NCBI GenBank assembly: GCA_001563885.1
Contig: LKMM01000082.1
Location: 1 to 9,050, forward strand
DNA: 9,050 nucleotides
Direction of reading: 5' to 3'
Source of the DNA: Natrialbaceae archaeon B1-Br10_E2g27
GTDB lineage: Archaea > Halobacteriota > Halobacteria > Halobacteriales > Natrialbaceae
The position numbers were made by a program, and so were the translations under genes. Positions 6,273 through 9,050 of this stretch are shown here, piece after piece; within the stretch, counting starts at the first letter, position 1, and every line of letters begins with the position of its first letter. The notes beneath the pieces were generated by a model. It did no database searches. It was not told where the DNA came from and saw only the letters and a list, made by a program, of their open reading frames with translations.

Positions 6273-7411
6273 CACTTACTCACCTCCGAAACGGGTCCAA
6301 CGACGAACGCTTCGTCGGCGTCGGATGCAGGCTCAGCCGAAAACTCCCACTGTTCCCCGTATCGGACACCGAGCGTGGTGGCAGCGTCGAGGGGTGTCTC
6401 GGCAGGTTCGACCGTGGTTATCGGCCGACCAGCACGCTCGAGAAGCGTCGCGGCTTCGAACTCGTGGTTGGAGTCGGCCGGGAGAACCGCAATCTGGGTC
6501 GTTTCCGTCTCGAGAAGTGGCCCGGCCGCCGTCGAATCGACAGCGACGGTAAGCGAGCCAAATCCGCCGTCGAAGCCACCGCTTGGCCCCGATCGACCGC
6601 TTCTGGACGATTGATCCCCGGCAGCCGTTGGTTGGTGTTCGACGTCCGACCGAGTATCGTCACTGACGGCGAGTACGTCACCCTGGACGGTCGCGCCCGG
6701 TGTGGCGATTGCGACGCGGTCTCTCGGTTCGATGCCCGTTGGCAACAGGCCGGAAACAGTTACTGCTCTGGTTCCCGCCTCGAGGGCGGTTGCCACGTCG
6801 TTCACCGGTGGCCCGGCGGTGATGGTTGCTCGACCCCGATCATCAATCGAGACGTCGACGCCCGCTAGATCGTGTTCGGTCTGAAGCCGCTGTTCGAGTC
6901 GTGACTCGAGTGCTGACAGCTGTAAATCCGCGGGAAACCGCCACGCTCCGTTTTCGAGTGCGGTTTTGAGCGCAGGCGGCAGTGGTGGATAGCCGTCGAA
7001 TTCGCGGATCGATCCTGTCGGCCGGATCGTTACCTGTCCAACGGCGTCGACGGCGTCGAGTGCATCGGCCGAAAGGGGAGTTCCACGGACGAGGGTTGCT
7101 GTCCGATCACGTGGGAGCCTGGTCGCCATCTGATTCCCGTAGTTCGTTCCAACGGCACCCAACAGCCCTGCAATGGCGGCTGCGGTAGCGATCCGCAAGG
7201 CATTGGGGCGACCGGGTTCGAACAGTCCAGTGGCGATACCGATACCGACTGCGCCAACCATTGTCACCACGACACCGGAGCGAACGGGAAGCCGCCTATC
7301 CAGCCACGTTCCAGCACAAAGAGCGATCAGACCGACGATAGCGCCGACACTCGAACCGGCGAGGAGGCCGTAGGAGATACCAATCAGTGACTCGTATGGA
7401 ACTGACTCCAT
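6272..7411 (-). CDS. Three-helix membrane protein, paralogue of its neighbour, RCK_C not recognisable
   Basis: A 379-residue protein with membrane helices at about 9-34, 46-64 and 71-90. The layout repeats the 380-residue neighbour: three helices, a mixed domain containing IREFDGYPPLPPALKTAL (compare IEDADGYRSVERSTRRAV) and a DVSIDDRG segment, then a beta-rich domain (VTVSGLLPTGIEPRDRVAIATPGATVQGDVLAVSDD). A Gly/Ser-rich linker (GDQSSRSGRSGPSGG) interrupts that domain. The C-terminal ~65 residues (from about HEFEAATLLERAG) lack the typical RCK_C signature but occupy the same place and may be a diverged remnant. The frame stays open upstream to 7627, but that extension is Pro/Ser/Arg-rich and overlaps the fused-MinD gene; ATG 7411, 4 bases after that gene's stop, gives a membrane helix near the N-terminus and matches the paralogue's length. 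Confidence 0.85.
   Translation of the reverse strand: MESVPYESLIGISYGLLAGSSVGAIVGLIALCAGTWLDRRLPVRSGVVVTMVGAVGIGIATGLFEPGRPNALRIATAAAIAGLLGAVGTNYGNQMATRLPRDRTATLVRGTPLSADALDAVDAVGQVTIRPTGSIREFDGYPPLPPALKTALENGAWRFPADLQLSALESRLEQRLQTEHDLAGVDVSIDDRGRATITAGPPVNDVATALEAGTRAVTVSGLLPTGIEPRDRVAIATPGATVQGDVLAVSDDTRSDVEHQPTAAGDQSSRSGRSGPSGGFDGGFGSLTVAVDSTAAGPLLETETTQIAVLPADSNHEFEAATLLERAGRPITTVEPAETPLDAATTLGVRYGEQWEFSAEPASDADEAFVVGPVSEVSK
6279..6287 (-). promoter_or_regulatory. Shine-Dalgarno sequence of the RCK_C membrane protein
   Basis: GGAGGTGAG on the minus strand, inside the 3' end of the preceding gene, at ideal distance from ATG 6272. It selects ATG 6272 over GTG 6275 and indicates coupled translation. 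Confidence 0.75.
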
Positions 7412-7415
7412 TGTC

Positions 7416-8696
7416 TCAGTCAGAATGTGCTGGTGGCTCGATCGGCCCAGGGCCGTTGCTCGAAAAGTCGAGTTCGACCGTCTCGGAGAAGTCGGCCATC
7501 GGCCGGTATTTGGGCACCGAAAGGTAGTGTTCGGTGTCCGTTCCGGCTCCGGGTGCGACGCTTTCGAACTCGAAGACGGCGTCTGCGGCACGAAGAGTCG
7601 CGGATCGGCCGGCGAGTCCGTCGGCAAAACAGTGTAAGATAGCGAGGCCGCCGGTTTCGACTATTCGATCTTTCAACTCCTCGAGAAAGTGGACGTACTC
7701 ACTTCGGCTTCGGCGCTCGAGTGGGTCGATCGGATCGACGATCAGGTTAGCCGCGTCGGGGAGTTTCTCGGCAAACGAGAGTGCATCCTCGAGGGCACCG
7801 TCGCCGTGTATGTGCCTGATCGTAGGCGTCCCGCCACCGGTTTCGGCGGTCGCGATCGCCCGACGGACGTTTGTCCGGGAGCGCTCGGTGGTGAGATAAA
7901 GCGTTCCACGGACGCCAGTCGCCCGGTAGAGGAGGTGTTCGGCCTGGCTTGCAGGCGGGGCGACCAGTGCGATAACTGAACCGGGTGGGAGCCCGCCCCC
8001 GAGTCGGTAATCGAGTGTGTCCGTTCCCAGCGGGAGTCGGTTCCCGGCGTACTCCGGCGGTGCCCGATCGGCAGCTGACTGCGTGTGTAACCGCTCGACG
8101 ATATCGTCGAACGCCGACTCGACATCATCGTTTAGAAGTGGCGATGGTCGCTCGGGGACGCTACCGAGAAGCGGAACACCCGTCCAGGCTGTCGCTGGGT
8201 TTGGAACGTCCGTACATCGGTTGAAAATCGCCCCATAGATCGGCGTTCCGAGTCGGCGTGCCATCTCGATCGTCGTTTCGGCCGCCTCGAGGCTCCGCTC
8301 TGTATCCGAGGCGACCACGATGACACCCGTTGCACGACCCAACGGATCGACGGCGTCGGGTCCGGCCCCTGAGGGACAGTCGAGTAAGAACTGAAAGCCA
8401 TCGGATTCGATGTCCTCGAGCGTCTCGAAGTCAAACGCCTGAGATGATTTTGGCGCGGGAACGATTCCGACCCCTGGCTGTTGGGGGTATTCCTGTGCGA
8501 GTTCGACCAGTCCGCGGTCACCGAGGTCGGCGACCGTCGGCGTCCGGTCTACGTCCGTCATGACGTGTAGGTTCGGCAACTGCCTGTCGGCGTCGATGGC
8601 GATTGCGGGAGTATCAGCCCGGGCAAACGCACCTGCGAGCCCGAGCGTTACCGTCGATTTCCCACAGCCGCCTTTCGATCCTGCAATGGCGAGCAT
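7416..8696 (-). CDS. MinD-family ATPase fused to a degenerate RecA/KaiC-like domain
   Basis: A 426-residue two-domain protein. Residues 1 to ~210 are a MinD/ParA ATPase: MLAIAGSKGGCGKST with signature Lys8 and Lys13, switch DAD at 35-37, Walker B FLLDCPSG with Asp106. From ~220 a RecA/KaiC/Rad55-like domain follows, opening with the classic lead-in RLPLGTDTLDYRLGGGLPPGSVIALV; but where GPPGSGKT is expected it reads APPASQAE (246-253), so the P-loop is lost. A Walker B-like LIVDPID (Asp321) and the following helical segment remain. The first half should hydrolyse ATP; the second probably acts as a binding or oligomerisation platform (inference). ATG 8696 is preceded by a TATA box at leaderless distance. 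It is the first gene of the five-gene operon. Haloarchaeal MinD proteins with long C-terminal extensions are known, but I cannot assign this one to a named paralogue. Confidence 0.9.
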   Translation of the reverse strand: MLAIAGSKGGCGKSTVTLGLAGAFARADTPAIAIDADRQLPNLHVMTDVDRTPTVADLGDRGLVELAQEYPQQPGVGIVPAPKSSQAFDFETLEDIESDGFQFLLDCPSGAGPDAVDPLGRATGVIVVASDTERSLEAAETTIEMARRLGTPIYGAIFNRCTDVPNPATAWTGVPLLGSVPERPSPLLNDDVESAFDDIVERLHTQSAADRAPPEYAGNRLPLGTDTLDYRLGGGLPPGSVIALVAPPASQAEHLLYRATGVRGTLYLTTERSRTNVRRAIATAETGGGTPTIRHIHGDGALEDALSFAEKLPDAANLIVDPIDPLERRSRSEYVHFLEELKDRIVETGGLAILHCFADGLAGRSATLRAADAVFEFESVAPGAGTDTEHYLSVPKYRPMADFSETVELDFSSNGPGPIEPPAHSD

Positions 8697-8720
8697 GCCC
8701 CCCTTGGGTCCGGCTTCTGA

Positions 8721-8727
8721 CTTAAAC
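8721..8727 (-). promoter_or_regulatory. TATA box of the MinD operon
   Basis: On the minus strand GTTTAAG, in the 41-base gap between the methyltransferase stop and ATG 8696, centred about 28 bases before that ATG. Predicted transcription start is within a base or two of the ATG, giving a leaderless operon mRNA independent of the cobalamin gene upstream. Confidence 0.6.
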
Positions 8728-8737
8728 CCTCGGAGGA

Positions 8738-9050
8738 TTACTGTCCCCGGTTTGCCCAGTCACCGTAGAGAAACGATCGCTCATACCCCGCACCGACGAC
8801 GGCATCGCCGATGACAACAAGCGCAGACGCACGATAGCCTGCCTCCTCGACTGCGTCGGCGATATCACCGATCGTGCCGACGATGACGTCTTCGTCCGGC
8901 CAGGAGGCGTGATAGACGACCGCCACCGGCGTCTCGGGATCGTGGCCCTCGGAAAGAAGACGGTCCATCGTATCGCGGACGGCGTGAGTGCCAAGATAGA
9001 TACACGTGGTCACATCCCCCATCCCGACGAATTCGGAGATGTGATCTTCC
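8738..9050 (-). CDS. cbiF: Cobalt-precorrin-4 / precorrin-4 C11-methyltransferase, C-terminal part
   Basis: The frame enters from the right edge (first full codon ends at 9049) and ends with TAA at 8740-8738, giving 103 residues plus stop. The sequence PETPVAVVYHASWPDEDVIVGTIGDIADAV and the later ALVVIGDAV and SFLYGDW match the C-terminal half of the SAM-dependent tetrapyrrole methyltransferases of the CbiF/CobM type, which methylate C11 of the corrin precursor in cobalamin synthesis. The N-terminal SAM-binding loop is outside the window. Related methyltransferases (CbiH, CbiL) share the fold, but the VVY-ASWPDE-GT-DI pattern points to CbiF/CobM. It is probably the last gene of a cobalamin cluster lying to the right, with the MinD operon starting from its own promoter 41 bases later. 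Confidence 0.8.
   Translation of the reverse strand, partial: EDHISEFVGMGDVTTCIYLGTHAVRDTMDRLLSEGHDPETPVAVVYHASWPDEDVIVGTIGDIADAVEEAGYRASALVVIGDAVVGAGYERSFLYGDWANRGQ

Noticed and set aside
7412..7627. N-terminal extension of the first membrane paralogue
   Set aside because: The 72 extra residues are Pro/Ser/Arg-rich and lie inside the fused-MinD gene in another frame; ATG 7411 directly after that gene's stop gives a matching length with the paralogue.

Overview
The window looks like chromosomal DNA of a halophilic archaeon (class Halobacteria). The proteins are strongly acidic, GC is high with frequent CTCGAG Leu-Glu codon pairs, CTAG is rare, genes are tightly packed, and there are a TFB transcription factor, leaderless-type TATA boxes and an archaeal MinD family. 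I see no rRNA, tRNA, CRISPR array, insertion sequence or integrase.

Layout. Bases 1-611 (+) are the C-terminal end of a very acidic, probably disordered protein: a 33-bp in-frame tandem repeat followed by a tail with recurring Phe/Leu-Phe motifs. Bases 612-1004 are a gene-poor regulatory stretch with a hairpin, two palindromes and TATA-like boxes. A small HEAT-repeat protein follows (1005-1604, +) and abuts, with no gap, a convergent TFB gene (1605-2567, -). TFB is divergent from a YjbQ/UPF0047 protein (2728-3120, +). That gene converges with an eIF-2B alpha/beta/delta-like (ribose-1,5-bisphosphate isomerase superfamily) protein (3128-3979, -) in which the catalytic cysteine position of the isomerases appears to be Asp.

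The right half is one minus-strand operon, read from 8696 down to 4066. Its order is: a MinD ATPase fused to a RecA/KaiC-like domain with a destroyed P-loop; two tandem paralogous three-helix membrane proteins of 379 and 380 aa, of which only the second keeps a clear RCK_C (TrkA-C) domain; a 121-aa soluble protein, probably beta-rich; and a compact MinD ATPase with an intact deviant Walker A motif. Junctions are 4 bp, a TGATG overlap, 3 bp and an ATGA overlap, and Shine-Dalgarno sequences sit before the two overlapping starts. A TATA box about 26 bases before the first start suggests a leaderless operon transcript. Upstream is the 3' end of a cobalamin-pathway C11-methyltransferase (cbiF/cobM-like).

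The MinD operon is the best candidate for an undescribed system. I infer a membrane-anchored positioning or signalling module: two ATPases, one carrying a pseudo-RecA domain, could be recruited by or control the paired membrane proteins. Sequence alone does not show what cargo or ligand is involved.
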